Assembly (NCBI RefSeq): GCF_905404315.1
Contig: NC_066275.1
Coordinates: 3,658,001 to 3,722,000 of the forward strand
Direction: 5' to 3'
Source: Leptidea sinapis
Lineage: Eukaryota; Arthropoda; Insecta; Lepidoptera; Pieridae
Length of the DNA stretch: 64,000 bases
The notes beneath the pieces were generated by a model. It searched no databases and was not told the origin of the DNA. It saw only the letters and a list, made by a program, of their open reading frames with translations. A program made the translations under genes and the position numbers. This document shows positions 11,480 through 23,399 of this stretch, in pieces. Position 1 is the first letter of the stretch. Every line of letters starts with the position of its first letter.

Positions 11480-11852
11480 GAGAAATCTCATGGTCGCTCA
11501 GAGGGCAATGGAGAGGGCTATGCTTGGAGTTTTTCTGTGAGATTGAATCAGAAATGAGGAGATGCTTAGGAGAACCAAAGTCACCCAAATGATTTTGAAA
11601 CTGAGGTGGCAGTGGGAAGGGCACATAGTTCAACGGACAGATGGCCGTTGGGGCTGTAAAGTCCTCGAATTGCGACCACGTACCGGAAAACGCAGTGTTG
11701 GTAGGCCCCCTACAAGATGGACCGACGATCTGGTCAAGATCGCCGGAAAACGTTGGATGAGGGCAGCGCAGGACCGATCGTCGTGGAAATCCTTGGGTGA
11801 GGCCTTTATCTAGCAGTGGACGTTTTTCGGCTGATGATGATGATGATACAAT
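11480..11852 (+). pseudogene. RTE-type LINE 3' end (copy 3)
   Basis: The frame 11562-11813 encodes LRRTKVTQMI, WQWEGHIVQRTDGRWGCKVL, RPRTGKRSVGRPPTRWTDDL and KIAGKRWMRAAQDRSSWKSL, then stops early at a TAG where related copies read CAG (VQQW). Upstream, GTCGCTCAGAGGGCAATGGA (the QRAMER region) is still recognisable in another frame, so a frameshift lies near 11545. The copy ends GGCTGATGATGATGATGATA. Confidence 0.8.
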
Positions 11853-12175
11853 TATGTAAAAGCATGCCTAGGGTTTTCGAATACAGAGGATCTTGACAAA
11901 CAGACAGAAAGAGACGATAGAGGATGACAAGTGATCTTAAATTAATCCTTTTCCTTTTTCTGTAGTGGTACAGGCATCATAGAAAAATTATTGTGCAAAA
12001 AGTAATTATAATGTTTAAAGAAACTGAGGGTCGTATATAGATCGTATTCTAGCACACAATAACGCGTAGGTTTGGCTCTATGTGGAATATTTCTTCCAGC
12101 TCTGATGTGGGGCATACAACCACTAATACCTGTGATTCCTCTGGGTACGGCTTAAGAGTGCCGGTGGTGATCACC
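11853..12175. other. no intact gene; possible LINE tail scrap
   Basis: CTGTGATTCCTCTGG at 12130 and GGTGGTGATCACC at 12163 are words of the Jockey-like LINE tail in plus orientation. They lie just before SINE-like copy 3, but the rest is too diverged to delimit. Confidence 0.35.
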
Positions 12176-12434
12176 CTTTTTTATGAGACTAAGGGACGAG
12201 ACAAGCAGGATGTTCAGCTGATGGTAATTGATACTCCCTGCCCATTACAATGTAGTGCCGCTCAGGATTCTTGAAAAACCCAAAAATTCTGAGCGGCACT
12301 ATAATTGCGCTCATCACCTTGAGGCGTAAGATATGATTAAGTCTCATTTGCGCTGTAATTTTACTAGCAACGACGCCCTTCAGACCGAAACACAGTCATG
12401 TTTACACATTACTGCTTCACGGCAAAAATAGGCG
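12176..12434 (-). mobile_element. SINE-like element A, copy 3 (head missing)
   Basis: Reverse copy from CTTTTTTATGAGACTAAGGG to AAAAATAGGCG. The last 60 bases toward the head are absent, as expected for incomplete reverse transcription. Confidence 0.85.
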
Positions 12435-12847
12435 AAATTATGCTAGTATATCCCTTTCTTCCATAAAGAGGAATAAATAAATAAATTCCGTTATGAGAAC
12501 GAGCTCGCTAAACTGAATACAAATTATTGATTGCCAATTACATTCAAACGGAAAACTCCAATCTCTATTTTAAGTTTTATAAAAACATCCACGAAGAAAA
12601 TTTATGACCGTATTTACGTCTTGCTTACCAAGAACTCGCTTCAATTTCACTTTCATCATCGCAAATTGTATATTATCATAACATATTGATAATAATATGA
12701 ACAGAATTGATTGGATTATAATGAAAACAGCTATAATGAGATCGGTTTATTCCAGAATAAAGATAATATCGTATTACAATTTGAAGCTCAATAATTATTC
12801 AATGAGCGATTCCATGTTCTCTATTGAGATGGTGAATTTTAGTTACA
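12435..12847. other. no gene seen
   Basis: AT-rich; two A-family copies flank it on either side in the same orientation, but the spacer itself matches nothing here. Confidence 0.45.
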
Positions 12848-13106
12848 TTTTTTTTATGAAAATAAGGGACTAGACGAGCAGGACGTTCAGCTGATGGTTA
12901 TAAATACGCCCTGCCCATTACAATGCAGTGCCGCTCAGGATTCTTAAAAAATCCAAAAATTCTGAGCGGCACTACAATTGCGCTCGTAACCTTGAAACAT
13001 TAGATTCTCATTTGCCCAGTAATTTCACTAGCTACGGCGCACTTCAGACCAAAAAACAATAATGCTTACACATTCAGAAATAGGCGCCGTTGTGGTACCC
13101 ATAAGT
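12848..13106 (-). mobile_element. SINE-like element A, copy 4
   Basis: Reverse copy from the T-run at 12850 to TGGTACCCATAA. The stretch between the TTACACATT and CAGAAATAGG blocks is deleted, and the head is missing. Confidence 0.85.
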
Positions 13107-13422
13107 ACCTCGCGCTAACTCATTGTATTAATTGTCATATTAGGTAATGAAATGTTATTTAGTGAATTATTTTTATCGCCGACATATAGGTATTTTTAAG
13201 TCAAAAACATTGTGAAAGCTTTTTGAACTGTTATTTACAGCATAAGCTGGACTTTTTTTCAAATTTTCTCCCATATGAGATGATTCTTCTTGCCTCTATC
13301 CTCCATGTAAAATATCGAATGCATTTTACGTATCCTATCTCAAAGAATGTATCGAGATTTTATAATAATTTAATATATGTACTGCCCATATTATACTGGT
13401 AACAACCCAATAGATTTAGTTC

Positions 13423-13728
13423 ACCAGTGGGAGGCTCCTTTACACAGAATGCCGGCTAGTTTATGGGTACCACAACGGCGCCTATTTCTATCCTAAAGCT
13501 GTAATGTGTAAACATTACTGTATTTTGGTCTGAAGGCGCTGTAGCTAGTGAAATTACTGGGCAAATGAGACTTAACATCATACGTAGGTGAGCGCAATTG
13601 CAGTGCCGCTCAGAATTTTTGAGTTTTTCAAGAATCCTGAGAGGCACTGCTTTGTAACGGGCAGGGCGTATCAATTACCATCAGCTGAACGTCCTGCTCG
13701 TCTCGTGCCTTATTATTATAAAAAAAAA
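13423..13728 (+). mobile_element. SINE-like element A, copy 5
   Basis: Full-length from ACCAGTGGGAGGCTCCTTTA to ATTATAAAAAAAAA. One arm of the central hairpin has a change (GAGAGGCAC) that is not compensated in the other arm. Confidence 0.9.
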
Positions 13729-14633
13729 GTTATAAAGCCTAGTTACTAGACGCATATAACATGTAATATTTTATATAAAAATTTAAAATATATTCTTAAT
13801 CCCAGAAGTGAGGAATATCAATTTAAAACAACAACCTGGTTAATGTGTAATATATAGCTTAATTTCACATTGTCTTGTCCACATAATATAAAGAACAACG
13901 GCATACATTCGTCTCATAACTATTTTCGCCGTCATTCGTCATAATATATGGATACGGCTTAAGAAGAAAATTTATGAAGCGGATGTTATTATATTTAATA
14001 TTTTTTAGTACCTTGGGTTTAATTTTTTAAATTGATCAGTAGCTATACTAGGTACAATCACAATTTCTAACAATAAAAGAGCTTAGAACAAAGAATCACC
14101 AAAAGATTGAAAGCAGAGATCTCTTCTGTGTAATGTTCGAAACGTGGGAACACTCAAATGTTATCTAAGGACAATAATTACTAGTTGAATTATATAATAT
14201 TGTGTATGTTGCAGGCCGGATGAATCGGGCGAAACAAAATATGTCTAGCACGTCACGGAGAATTTTTATAAGTTTATTTCTGTTTCTCTGTTACATGCAT
14301 TAAGTCCAAGTCTCTGTTCCAGAGGTATGCCATATACCATACATACATATAAACCATATCTGACATTGAGCTAATACAAAACAATACTTCAATTTAACGA
14401 TCTCCATTTTAGCAACTACTATAGGTACTACTTCTATTTATACATGTGAAAACACAAAAACGAAAAATGGACAAGAATCATAAGTGTTGTTGTATCAAAA
14501 ATGTTATTATTAGTAAAACAGAAAAGGCTTATTTTTTTATTAATTATTTTACATGTAAAATAAGTGGATGTCTCAAATACATATTTTAAAATTACAACGA
14601 CAGAAGTGTACGAATAAAGTATTAACGTAAGTT
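13729..14633. other. no gene seen; SINE T head word
   Basis: TTAATCCCAGAAGTGAGG at 13798 is the head of the tRNA-derived SINE T family. No tRNA-like part follows it here. Confidence 0.4.
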
Positions 14634-14954
14634 ACCAGTGGCAGGCTCCTTTGCACAGGATGCCAGCTAGATTATGGGTACCACAACGGCGTCTATTTCT
14701 GCCGTGAAGCAGTAATGTTTACACATTACTGCTTTGCATTGTTTCGGTCTAAAGGGCGCCGTAGCTAGTGAAATTACTGGGCAAATGAGAATTAACATCT
14801 TATGTCTCAAGGTGACAAGCGCAATTTTAGTGCCACTCAGAATTTTTGGGTTTTTCGAGAATCCTGAGCGGCACTGCATTGTAAATGGCAGGGTGTATCA
14901 ATTGCCATCAGCTGAACGTCCTACTCGTATCGTCCCTATTATCATAAAAAAAAA
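14634..14954 (+). mobile_element. SINE-like element A, copy 6
   Basis: Full-length, from ACCAGTGGCAGGCTCCTTTG to ATCATAAAAAAAAA. AAGTTA precedes the head and overlaps the end of the A-tail, a possible short target duplication. Confidence 0.9.
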
Positions 14955-16053
14955 GTTAAATTTTTAGAAAACCTATCTCTTTCTATATAAAATTCAGTTA
15001 TTATTAAAGAGACACTTTTATCGCATCTCAAATTTTTTCGCCCATCTATCGCATGTCATATGACAGCCAGCCATGAAGTAGGGGTAAAGTTAGAGGCGCT
15101 CGGCAGAGCAGCCAAGGCCAAATATGGCGACCCCTATGGCTTACATCAACTAACCGTGTAGCATTTATATTCTCTATAGTAATATAAATGTTGTGACAAC
15201 AATATAGCTACTGAGTTATACGAGTATACGCGAGCAAAAAACCAAGAAAAGAGTGTGAATTTGTAATGTGAAATTTATATTTGGAATTCTTGTATCGAAT
15301 CCCATCTTTCAATTATTAAGTTGAGATTTAAAATTTGAATGCTCTAATCTCTATCGAATAACTTTCCAAAACATTCTATTAAATTTGTACAACTTGCTTC
15401 GTGGTTTAATCACACCAGAAAAATTTTCTTTTTCAGTCTTATCTTTTTCGAAATGACCCCCAAAATTTAATTAGCCAAAGCTTTTAATATCTCCGTTTTT
15501 ATTCAATTTTTAAGATTAATTGATTTTGTAATTCTTATGATATGGTCAAAGTAACATAAAGATATGTTATTTTATTTATTTTATTCTTTAAGGATATCAA
15601 CGCTTAACATTTAATTCAAATTCAAATATATTTAAAACAAATCAAAAACTACCACCCATTCAAAATAGCTTAAAGCAGAGAAATGAATAAAAAGAAAAGT
15701 GACAGAAAAAATCTATAATTATTGTGCACTATCAGTACCGGCCTGAACACATTTAAATTTTCATAATATATTTTTATCTAACTATTCTCTATAAGCCTGG
15801 GCGTATTCCATTTTGCCGATTTTTGTTTTAACCTGTAACAAATCTAATTAGCAGTTAGGCAGGTAATGATAACATTGCGGACATATTCTGTGAGAACTAG
15901 ACATACATAGCTATTGTTTCTGTTTAGTGAATAAATCGGAATTCATTAACGCTGTCCACGGCTGTCCATCACTAATTTCTGTCATATTGACAACATATAA
16001 ATATATTATTTGAGCGTATAATATAAGTGAGTTCAAGTTGAAATAAATACATT
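14955..16053. other. no gene seen
   Basis: AT-rich. AATTCAAATTCAAATATA at about 15614 resembles the reversed 3' terminus of a Jockey-like LINE but is too short to classify. Confidence 0.45.
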
Positions 16054-16416
16054 TACCGCATTTATCACGGGAAGTGTTCCGAAGAGCTGTTTAACCTGAT
16101 TCCTGCCGCCGAATTCGCACGACACGCCACAAGTTAGGATATCATCCCCACCATCTGGATGTGTGGCGGTCTTCCACAGTGCGGTTTTCTAGGAGCTTTC
16201 TTCCACGTACTACAAAGCTGTGGAATGAACTTCCTTGTGCGGTGTTTTCGGGACGATACGACATGGGTACCTTTAAAAAAAGCGCGTACACCTTCCTTAA
16301 AGGCCGGCAACGCTCCTGTGATTCCTCTGGTGTTGCAAGAGATTGTGGGCGGCGGTGATCACTTAACAACAGGTGACCCATACGCTCGTTTGTCCTCCTA
16401 TTCCATTAAAAAAAAA
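16054..16416 (+). mobile_element. Jockey-like LINE 3' end, good copy
   Basis: Collinear with the 3' part of the LINE at 61207-62840, from TACCGCATTTATCACGGGAA through the coding words for DVWRSSTVRFSRSFLPRTTK and LWNELPCAVF to the tail GCTCGTTTGTCCTCC and TATTCCATTAAAAAAAAA. A deletion in the AEFHHRTIRHK region and one frameshift split it into several short frames. ACATTT flanks both ends and may be a target duplication. It is one of the closest matches to the long copy, so a relatively young 5'-truncated insertion. Confidence 0.85.
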
Positions 16417-17163
16417 CATTTTCATTTGGCAGTGATCATTGTATCAATGGATAGAATGACTTGATCAATTACAAGTACTTATGGCAAATACGTCTTGAGT
16501 AGACTTTATTGTTTATGCTAAATTAATTCTAAAAATTTTATCGAGTCTCTTACTCAAACGATTGTAACAAGTTTGGATTTAGTCATCATATTATCTAATT
16601 ACGGAAATCTAAACTGTGTTGTGTTTATTATTGCGAGGATATTGGAACCGTTGATACTGCGAGCTCTTGGAAGGAATGCACAGTCCTAAACTAACATATT
16701 TAGTGGCTATGTTTACCGGGTCACACCCGCACGAAAACTTATTGACATAACGAAACACTCCCCAGGTTTTCCTTCCACTAACAAGCTCTGCGTTTGGACA
16801 GTTGTGGGGAGATGTAGTTTTATGTGTTAAGTACCTTCATCTAACTAGAACATTCTTAACCTAATTCGATCTGAAATTGTATTTTTAATAGTTCTTTACG
16901 AGCTTCCTTTAGATAATATTTTTATTGAAGACAGAGATGAACACTACCCACTTATATATTGTCCTTTAGAACTTTGAATCGAGTTGGAATTCCAATAGTG
17001 AGCGCAGCAGAGCACTAAGTGATTAATAGATGATTGAATAATTTTTTATTCGTTCTATTCTTCAGTAAACTCGCGTCGATGGTCCACCAGTCCACGTAAC
17101 GAAAGATATCCCGTAAGACTTTTAATAAATTGTTGATACTCATTCTCTCATTATATTGCTTCT
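16417..17163. other. no gene seen
   Basis: Unique-looking AT-rich DNA between a LINE end and a MITE. Confidence 0.45.
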
Positions 17164-17165
17164 TA

Positions 17166-17451
17166 CGGCCGTTCCCAATATTCAGTCTATATCTTACTTG
17201 AGATAAAAATAATAACTAACGTTGACTATTCTGTCCCAATAAACTTATCGACGGTAACTCACCTTATCCGTACACGCTGTCTGTCGATAAAAGTTTGTAT
17301 GGAAATTGCAATTCACGCGTCCCAATATAAGGCGATAAGAATGACTTATCGTGTATATTGGGACAGCTTTAGATTATTTACAGCTAATTACTGACAGTAG
17401 GTACAGGTAGTAATTTATCTCTATCTGTAGATAGTATATTGGGAACAGCCG
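17166..17451. mobile_element. MITE with concentric inverted repeats
   Basis: The outer inverted repeats read CGGCCGTTCCCAATAT and, inverted, CGGCTGTTCCCAATAT. They are flanked on both sides by TA (17164-17165 and 17452-17453), the duplication expected of Tc1/mariner-type insertion. A second inverted pair lies inside at 17231-17366: CTGTCCCAATAAACTTATCG against the inverse of CGTGTATATTGGGACAG. No transposase is encoded. Confidence 0.75.
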
Positions 17452-17453
17452 TA

Positions 17454-18734
17454 ACGATACTATACAAAATTATTTAATTATCTTCAAAATGACATGAAGA
17501 AAATTTGAAGTAGTAAGCTTATATTATATTAGTGGAAACTTATCTGTATTTAAACAACCTTAAATAAATATATAAATAATATGAGCGCTTAAGGCATACA
17601 ACTTTGGATTTACCAAATTTTATATTTAAATATTAAATATGGTGCTTCGGTTGTGTTATCGGTATGAAAATATTGAATACTGCGGTGAATATTGAATTCT
17701 TCGGTACATTCAGGATTCTATTAAACAATTCTTCACTTCACTCTGAATTCGAAGTAATGCCCTCGAGGAACAAAATATCACTTTGGTGCCTTGTCATGTA
17801 ACGCAAATAAAAAATAAGCCTACTAATAAAATAACATGCATATGACATTAGTGTGTTATTGCAATAGAATAATAACAGGCGTTAAAATTTCAAGTGGAAT
17901 TTACAATTCTAACGTATTTTAGATGAAACTATCTGGCTTAGGTATAATTTTAGATGTATCGTGTAGTTGGGACCTACCAGCAATGCAAGCACCATTGATT
18001 GTAAGTGCCAACCAAACGGGCAAATTTTTTGGGCAGTTTCGAGTCCAATCATTCTACAAAAATTTGTGTTTTTAGATGTTATGTTATTATAATATATAAG
18101 TATATGTTTTGGTTTGCGACCTTTTAGTTTAAAATAAAACTCCATTTAGCTATAATCTAGAAACAATGGAGAGAAAAAAGTTTAATTAACGTTTTTACAC
18201 CAGTGGAAAAATCCACGTCTAAAGGCAGACAGTGCAATTATTAGAGCGCTAACCCTGCCACGTTTTTTTCACACTCAATTAATATTAGTCGTTTTAACTT
18301 TTGTAAATCAATACGTTGCTTTAAAATGTATTCCCACCGTTGCATAGACATTATTTTGTTTTTCTTGTCGTCATGTATGTATATCAAGGAAAAAGCTGTA
18401 CGCATACATCAATTTGGCAGATCTAATCTTGTAATCATTTTGTACAAACACTCCGTTCCGAATGCCTAATAAATTCATCGTATTGTAATATGAATTGGCT
18501 CAAATATTTTTCATAGATATTTCGTGCGTAAACAATGTAGCTTAGGTAATGTAATAATTCACTGGTTTTGTACAATCTACTGAATAAAATATGAAGCTTG
18601 GCTCATTCCAAAAACAGGATAAACAATATAAAAATAATAAGGCCAAGGAAACTGTTGGGTAAGCTGTTCTTTTTTAAATGCTTTTAATATTCTTATTGCA
18701 ACAACTCACTGTTTTCTGTAAGACTATAAACGGA
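17454..18734. other. no gene seen
   Basis: The 78-codon frame at 17909-18145 has no motif. Nothing else stands out. Confidence 0.45.
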
Positions 18735-19441
18735 AAATGTTAATAGTTATTTATGCAACTGTTGTGTAATAAGGGGTATTAAAACACGAATGTGATAATA
18801 GTATCACTTGAGTGTTTTAATACCTAATTATCAACAGTTGCATACAAGACTTTATCCACACCCAGAATATGAATCCTCTAAAAGATTCTGGAACAGTTAG
18901 CTTACTGCTAACATTAAAACACCAGTCCTAGTAGTAACCTAATATCATTCATTATTTATTATATACAAATAAACTAAGTATCAATGAAACAATTATTTAT
19001 TTTAGTAGTAATTTATATTTTGTAAAGTGCAATAATTAAAATTCACTAGAATATTCAGCGTTTAAAATGAATAGCTCATTTTTTGTAAACAAAACAATAA
19101 AAATATCAAAAAAAATGGTTGGGATTCGAATAATCTATTTTTTTTTACGGCGCGCGGCGTTCTTGTAATGTGGAACGCGCGTAAACGAAAATGTTCTTTT
19201 TTTGAAATTCATACAGATACCACGCATCGAGCAATAAGAATGTGGCTGTCTGTTGAAACTCTTTGCGCATGTAGGGATCGAAAAAAAAACAAAGGAGTGC
19301 TGTTATGAAATTCAGTACAACATTACAACACTCGTTTGGATGATGTTATGGTTATTAGAACATTGGGTGTTTTAATGTTGGCAATAAGGCAACTGTTTCA
19401 GAATCTTTAATAGAGGTTTTAAAGCATGGGTGTAGATAAAA
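18735..19441 (+). repeat. structured repeat P, copy 1
   Basis: It starts with a hairpin at about 18757-18845. The outer arms are TATGCAACTGTTG and CAACAGTTGCATA; the inner arms are GGTATTAAAACAC and GTGTTTTAATACC. TTTATCCACACCCA follows, then an AT-rich spacer and a core with GGAACGCGCGTAAACGAAAA and AATGTGGCTGTCTGTTGAAA. It closes with GGGTGTTTTAATGTTGGCAA and GGGTGTAGATAAAA. The same hairpin and core occur in reverse at 57718-58215. No ORF is conserved between the copies, and I cannot assign a class. Confidence 0.6.
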
Positions 19442-19723
19442 TATATGGAAACTAGCATATGGTTGTTGTAGAACAATACTCTTTATTGAGTAAAAACTTG
19501 CCACAGATGGATGCATAGGATTAGGATGTTTGAGGTTTTTAAGCACTGCTATTAAAACTCTTCCACCATCGTTTTTGTGAGTTATGGGTTATGCTCTGTC
19601 ATGACTGAACACAAAAACGGTAGTCGATAAATTCAGAATTATTAATATCTGTTATAATATAACATGGCATATTATGCCATCCATCCATAAGGTATCCACG
19701 GTTTTTGCATCCTTAACAAACAA

Positions 19724-20038
19724 ACCAGTGTGAGGCACCTATGTACAGGATGCCGGCTACATTATGGGTATCACAACGGCGCCTAATTCTGCCGTGAGGC
19801 AGTAATGTGTGAGCATTACTGTGTTTCAGTCTGAAGGGCGTCGTAGCTAGTGAAATTACTGGGCAAATGTGACTTAACATCTTATGTCTCCAAGGTATCG
19901 AGCGCAGTTGTAGTGCTGCTCAGAGGTTTTGGGGTTTTCAAGAATTCTGAGCGGCACTCCATCGTAATTTGCAGGGCGTATCAATTACCATCAGCTAAAC
20001 GTTCTGCGCGTCTCATCCCTTATTGTCATTAAAAAAAA
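19724..20038 (+). mobile_element. SINE-like element A, copy 7
   Basis: Full-length from ACCAGTGTGAGGCACCTATG to TTGTCATTAAAAAAAA. Confidence 0.9.
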
Positions 20039-20504
20039 CCAAGCACACAGATACCCTACTCTAAGGCTAAACTGCTGAAAAAACTAAAAATAACTACTGG
20101 GATTGTTTGACAGAACAGAGTGATATATAATTTAAAAAAAAAACAGTTTTTATTTACTAATTACTTTTCTATAATTAATTTAAATAGCGATTCATTAATA
20201 ATTACTACTAGCCTACATGTCACTGATGAGAATTAAAAAGGAAACACATTCAATCCAAATACATAATTACTAGGTTACATCTAATTAAATCTGATCTATA
20301 GCAAGTAGAATCCTGTGGCCGCTCGTTAAAGAAAACAAGGGAACGGATAAGGACCGGTTTCAGCGGAAACTGTCGACAAAATTGTTTGGAACTTCCTTTG
20401 CTCATAGCACCTATTATTGATAAAAAATATTAACTCGCGTTATGTCCCATTTGTGTGATACGATTTTTTACTACTTGGAAACTTCTACTTACTACTACTA
20501 CTGA
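20039..20504. other. no gene seen
   Basis: AT-rich spacer between two A-family copies in the same orientation; an (ACT)n-like run at 20488-20501 precedes the next copy. Confidence 0.45.
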
Positions 20505-20812
20505 CTACTTTGCACAGGATACCGGCTAGTTTATGGGTACGACAACGGCGCCTATTTCTGCAGTGAAGCAGTACTGTGTAAACATTACTGTGCTTCGGTA
20601 TGAAGCGCGCCGTAGCTAGTGAAATTACTGGGCAAATGAGACTTAACATCTTATGTCTCAAGGTGACGAGCGCAGTTATAGTGCCGCTCAGAATTTTTGG
20701 GGTTTTTCAAGAATCCTGAGCGGTACTGCATTGTAATGGACAGGTATCAATTACCGTCAGCTGAACGTCCTTGCCTCCGTGCTTGTCTCAACCCTTATTT
20801 TCATTAAAAAAA
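20505..20812 (+). mobile_element. SINE-like element A, copy 8
   Basis: Begins a few bases short of the usual head (CTACTTTGCACAGGATACC) and ends TTATTTTCATTAAAAAAA. The central hairpin arms are nearly intact. Confidence 0.9.
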
Positions 20813-21186
20813 CTTCTAATAACGACATTGAACTGACAATGGTAAGCTGCTGATCAATTTTGATTTATCTTCGAATATAAGGAATATGATTCGATATTTG
20901 ACCCATATTTACGAGTTTTTCGATCAAACCTCAGGAGAGATATATGACCAGAACATTTTCGTCTACTGGCTACCCCTGGGTGGTAGATTTGTCTGGAAGC
21001 TATTGTCTCTTACCTTACATACTTGCATCCACGTGAACTGTCATGAATGAAGTTATTGTTGCTGCCATTGCCATATACCATCTGAATTTACGCTTTAAGC
21101 AACGAAAAAATTTGACTGTCAAGCAATTCCTGACAACAGGTCGACAATACAATATATATTTGCGAATGCTATAATCCTGACGTCAA

Positions 21187-21315
21187 TCTATCAGGGAGTG
21201 TTCGGAAGAGTTATTTCTCGCAAATTATTCTCTCGTTAAATCACGCTTCGCACAACATGCAACAAATTAATTTTAGGATCTCTTAATATTTTAAAAGTTT
21301 AATATAACTGTGGAA
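21187..21315 (+). mobile_element. decayed Jockey-like LINE fragment
   Basis: GGGAGTGTTCGGAAGAGTTA, then CGCACAACATGCAACAAATT and TAGGATCTC, parallel the order in the copy at 16070-16145. It breaks off before SINE-like copy 9. Confidence 0.45.
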
Positions 21316-21619
21316 TGCTTCCCTTGAGTAGGATGCCGGCTGGATTATGGGTACCACAACGGCTCCTATTTCTGCAGTGAAGCAGTTATGTGTAAGTATT
21401 ATTGCGTTTCGGTCTGAAGGGCGCATAAGCTAGCGAAATTACTGGCCAATGAAACTTAACATCTCATGTCTCAAGGAGACGAGTGCAATTATAGTGCCGC
21501 TCAGAATGTTTGGGTTTTCAAGAATCCTTAGGGGCACTGCATTGTAATGGGCAGGGCGTATCAATTACCATCAGCTGAACATCCTGCTCGTCTCGTCCCT
21601 TATAATCATGAAAAAAAAA
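21316..21619 (+). mobile_element. SINE-like element A, copy 9
   Basis: Head partly replaced (CTTCCCTTGAGTAGGATGCC), the rest collinear to ATCATGAAAAAAAAA. The 114-codon frame starting at 21547 only reads through its tail. Confidence 0.88.
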
Positions 21620-21891
21620 CCTCTGGGGAGGTCATCACCATAAGATATGGCTACTTTCATAATTATAGTACATTGATCTTAAATACCGGCAGAGCTCTTG
21701 CGATACCTATGGTATTGCAAAGAATACTCGACCCTTGCTCAAAAATTGGTCATGGTCTTCCTCTTACATCTTCAGCTTTCACGCTTCCCTTGTCACTTTC
21801 TCAATCTTACTTTCATCTTCTGTCACACAATGTGAAACAGATCACCGTCTCTCACTTTATCATTCAATATCATATAATCAATCAATTTTAA

Positions 21892-22165
21892 GAACGATGC
21901 GGGACTCAAACCCGCGACCTCTCACGTTCCGTGCGAGCGCTCTTCTAACTGGGCTAACCGTTCGAGTGACGTATCGTTGATAAAATCTTGCATGCTTTGT
22001 TCAACTCTCAGATTGTGGTTTCATCTACAGGATCCACTTTACAGTTGATAGCCTGCTCAACCCCAATATTTGCATACTAGGAAATTGAGTTGAGATGTCG
22101 CTCTTACAATTCTAAACATGTTTTAAAGTGATAACCCTCACTTCTAGGATTAATTGGACGAAGGT
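21892..22165 (-). mobile_element. tRNA-derived SINE T, copy 2
   Basis: On the minus strand the copy starts AATTAATCCTAGAAGTGAGG near 22165, passes GGGGTTGAGCAGGC and CTGAGAGTTGAAC, and ends in a 72-nt tRNA-like module (21892-21963). In that module the acceptor ends GAACGGT and ATCGTTC can form seven pairs, CTCGC and GTGAG can form the anticodon stem, and GGGTTTGAGTCCC is a box B. The loop lacks the conserved U33. Derivation from a tRNA is clear, but a functional tRNA is not supported. Confidence 0.7.
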
Positions 22166-22820
22166 TCTCAAAAACCTTCCAAGCCACAAACATCACATTT
22201 TAAGGAATTCATGCTTAAAGTTTAATACGTATTAGTGTATTCCATACATGTGGGTTGGGTCATTTTTTGTCAGTCCGTTAATATGAATCACGTGACCAGT
22301 TTTGTGTTCTTAACTCAATTTAGACATGATTGTGGCTTGGAACGTTTTTCTGGAATTAAATAAAATTTAAAAAGAGATGTTTTCAACCATGCCCAATTAA
22401 TCCCAGAAGTAAGGATTATCACTTTGAAACAAAACAAATTGTTCGTACTCAAATGGTTAAACTACTATTTAAAAATTATAATAGCCTGAGATGAGAGATT
22501 GATTGAAAAGTTGAAGGCGAACTCCTGAACTATTTGTGAGTTCGCTAGTTTCATTGGATTTTATTTCCACTACAAAGAATCTTTTAGACATTGTTGTATT
22601 TCAAGAACGGAGCTATAAATTGCATTATTTGATGTTCAGCGGTGGCTCTATATCGATACTCAATGGGTTTATAGCATAAAAAGGAAGCAGTGAAATTTTT
22701 AAATTAAGTTTTGCCGTTAAATATAGTTTTATACTTACAGGTAATCTATTATCACTTTTAATAATGTCGGTTCCGAATCAGGATTAACAAAAATAAATTA
22801 AAGTTTATTTTAATTTGAAG
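22166..22820. other. no gene seen; SINE T head fragment
   Basis: AATTAATCCCAGAAGTAAGG at 22397 followed by ATTATCACTTTGAAACAAAA matches the head of SINE T without its tRNA-like end. Confidence 0.45.
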
Positions 22821-23094
22821 CAGTATCCTTTGCACAGGAAGCCGGCTAGATTATGGGTACCACAACGGCGCCTATTTCTGCCGTGAAGCAGTAATGTGTA
22901 AACATTACTGTGCTTGGGTCTGAAGGGCGCCGTAGCTAATGAAATTACTGGGCAAATGATACTTAACGTCTTATGTCTCAAGGTGACGAGTGCAACTGTA
23001 GTAGCCGCTTAGAATTTTTGGGGTTTTCAAGTATCCTGAGCGGCACTGCATTGTACTGGGTGGGGCGTATCAATTACCTTATTTTCATAAAAAT
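22821..23094 (+). mobile_element. SINE-like element A, copy 10
   Basis: Collinear from CAGTATCCTTTGCACAGGAA to TTATTTTCATAAAAA, but the CAGCTGAACGTCCTGCTCGT segment before the tail is deleted. Confidence 0.88.
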
Positions 23095-23399
23095 AGATGA
23101 TCTACTGATATTTTTCTTACATTTAACATGCCGATCTTGTTATGTTTATCTAAAACGTGTCTATTCTTTGTTTGTAGCATTGAAAATAAAAGCCTTCTTT
23201 GTCCAATAACGCAAACTTTGACCATTCACTGTACGTAGCCAAAAATCCGAATGATGAAGTTCCGATGTTGTTCCTTTGTGCATTAAATGATATTTCCTTG
23301 TCTGTAGAAACATTTTCAATTTTAAATAAAGGCCTTTAATAAGCCTTACTTCGGAGACACGAAACATTATAAAGATATTTATAATACCCATATAAATCA

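Noticed and set aside
16142..16464. three overlapping ORFs on both strands
   Set aside because: All are alternative frames or the antisense of the Jockey-like LINE 3' end.
21547..21891. 114-codon plus-strand ORF
   Set aside because: It starts in the tail of SINE-like copy 9 and has no motif beyond it.
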